Shown here one piece after another: positions 63,923 to 64,000 of a stretch of 64,000 nucleotides of DNA. Below the pieces are notes generated by a model that was not told the origin of the DNA, ran no database searches, and worked only from the letters and a program-made list of their open reading frames with translations. Every line of letters begins with the position of its first letter. The stretch's first letter is position 1. The position numbers and the translations under genes were made by a program. This DNA comes from Aedes albopictus (Eukaryota > Arthropoda > Insecta > Diptera > Culicidae). Where the stretch lies: the NCBI RefSeq assembly GCF_035046485.1, contig NC_085137.1:374790706-374854705 (forward strand), written 5' to 3'.

Positions 63923-64000
63923 TGAACGATCTGGTGGAACACAAATCGAAACTGCACCGAGCAACACTAAGTCTGGCCAAGCTGAAGCACCGCAAGTACG
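63923..64000 (+). CDS. Start of a coding exon, continues beyond the window
   Basis: After a strong acceptor, the frame with a two-base lead-in reads NDLVEHKSKLHRATLSLAKL and then KHRKY, with GC-rich third positions and no stop. Another frame is also open (ERSGGTQIETAPSNTKSGQA) but has less coding-like base use. The sequence is basic, with leucines spaced as in an amphipathic helix; I do not recognise the protein. Phase 1 at the donor 56962/56963 would fit this exon exactly, so it may extend the mucin-like gene. It could equally belong to another transcript. Confidence 0.6.

Overview
The window looks like a piece of a repeat-rich mosquito chromosome, most likely Aedes. The reasons are: an AT-rich background; tRNA-derived SINEs of the Feilai kind ending in GAA-rich tails; non-LTR retrotransposons of the LOA (Lian-like) and RTE-like types; many TA-flanked MITEs; and long minisatellites. 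The species cannot be fixed from sequence alone. There is no sign of bacterial or viral DNA.

Only one host gene can be supported. A 3.7 kb coding exon at 53311-56988 (+) encodes a secreted, Gln/Pro/Thr-rich, mucin-like protein that I cannot name. Its 5' edge is a clear splice acceptor, and its signal peptide lacks a start codon in this exon. The start must lie in an upstream exon, possibly at 4432-4434 next to a strong donor, or at 53184-53186. A second coding exon starts at 63923 and runs off the window. It is in phase with a possible donor at 56962/56963, so it may belong to the same gene. On this reading most of the window (about 4.4-53.3 kb and 57-63.9 kb) is intron filled with repeats.

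Layout. 1-3.84 kb: a nested pile of elements. A decayed non-LTR reverse transcriptase on the minus strand is interrupted by a Tc1 element, a LOA-type element with a 12 bp target duplication, and a SINE. 4.0-4.43 kb: candidate promoter and first exon. 5.2-5.7 kb: SINEs, one split by a MITE. 5.97-11.43 kb: a putative TIR-bounded element carrying a ~165 bp satellite, split by a 0.9 kb DNA element (with a hairpin inside it) and a 2.3 kb GC-rich insertion. 11.5-13 kb and many later blocks: a 12 bp minisatellite. 13.8-22.6 kb: a series of MITEs, a SINE with a 12 bp duplication and an RTE-like 3' end. 23.4-28.2 kb: a Foldback-like composite, with tandem ~150 bp units in opposite orientation around a 31 bp minisatellite. 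28.9-36 kb: MITEs, a decayed tandem repeat and a tRNA-like sequence. 38.04-43.14 kb: a nearly complete LOA-type retrotransposon on the minus strand with an intact ORF1 and an ORF2 split by a 251 bp MITE. 45-51.8 kb: SINEs, the 12 bp minisatellite and an RTE-like fragment. 52.6-57.2 kb: the host gene. 57.4-63.6 kb: a 21 bp minisatellite with a few insertions. 63.9 kb: the final exon.

A theme runs through the repeats. The 12 bp, 21 bp, 31 bp, ~150 bp and ~165 bp tandem families each contain a palindromic core. Many long open frames in the window are by-products of arrays whose period is a multiple of three, and they should not be read as genes.
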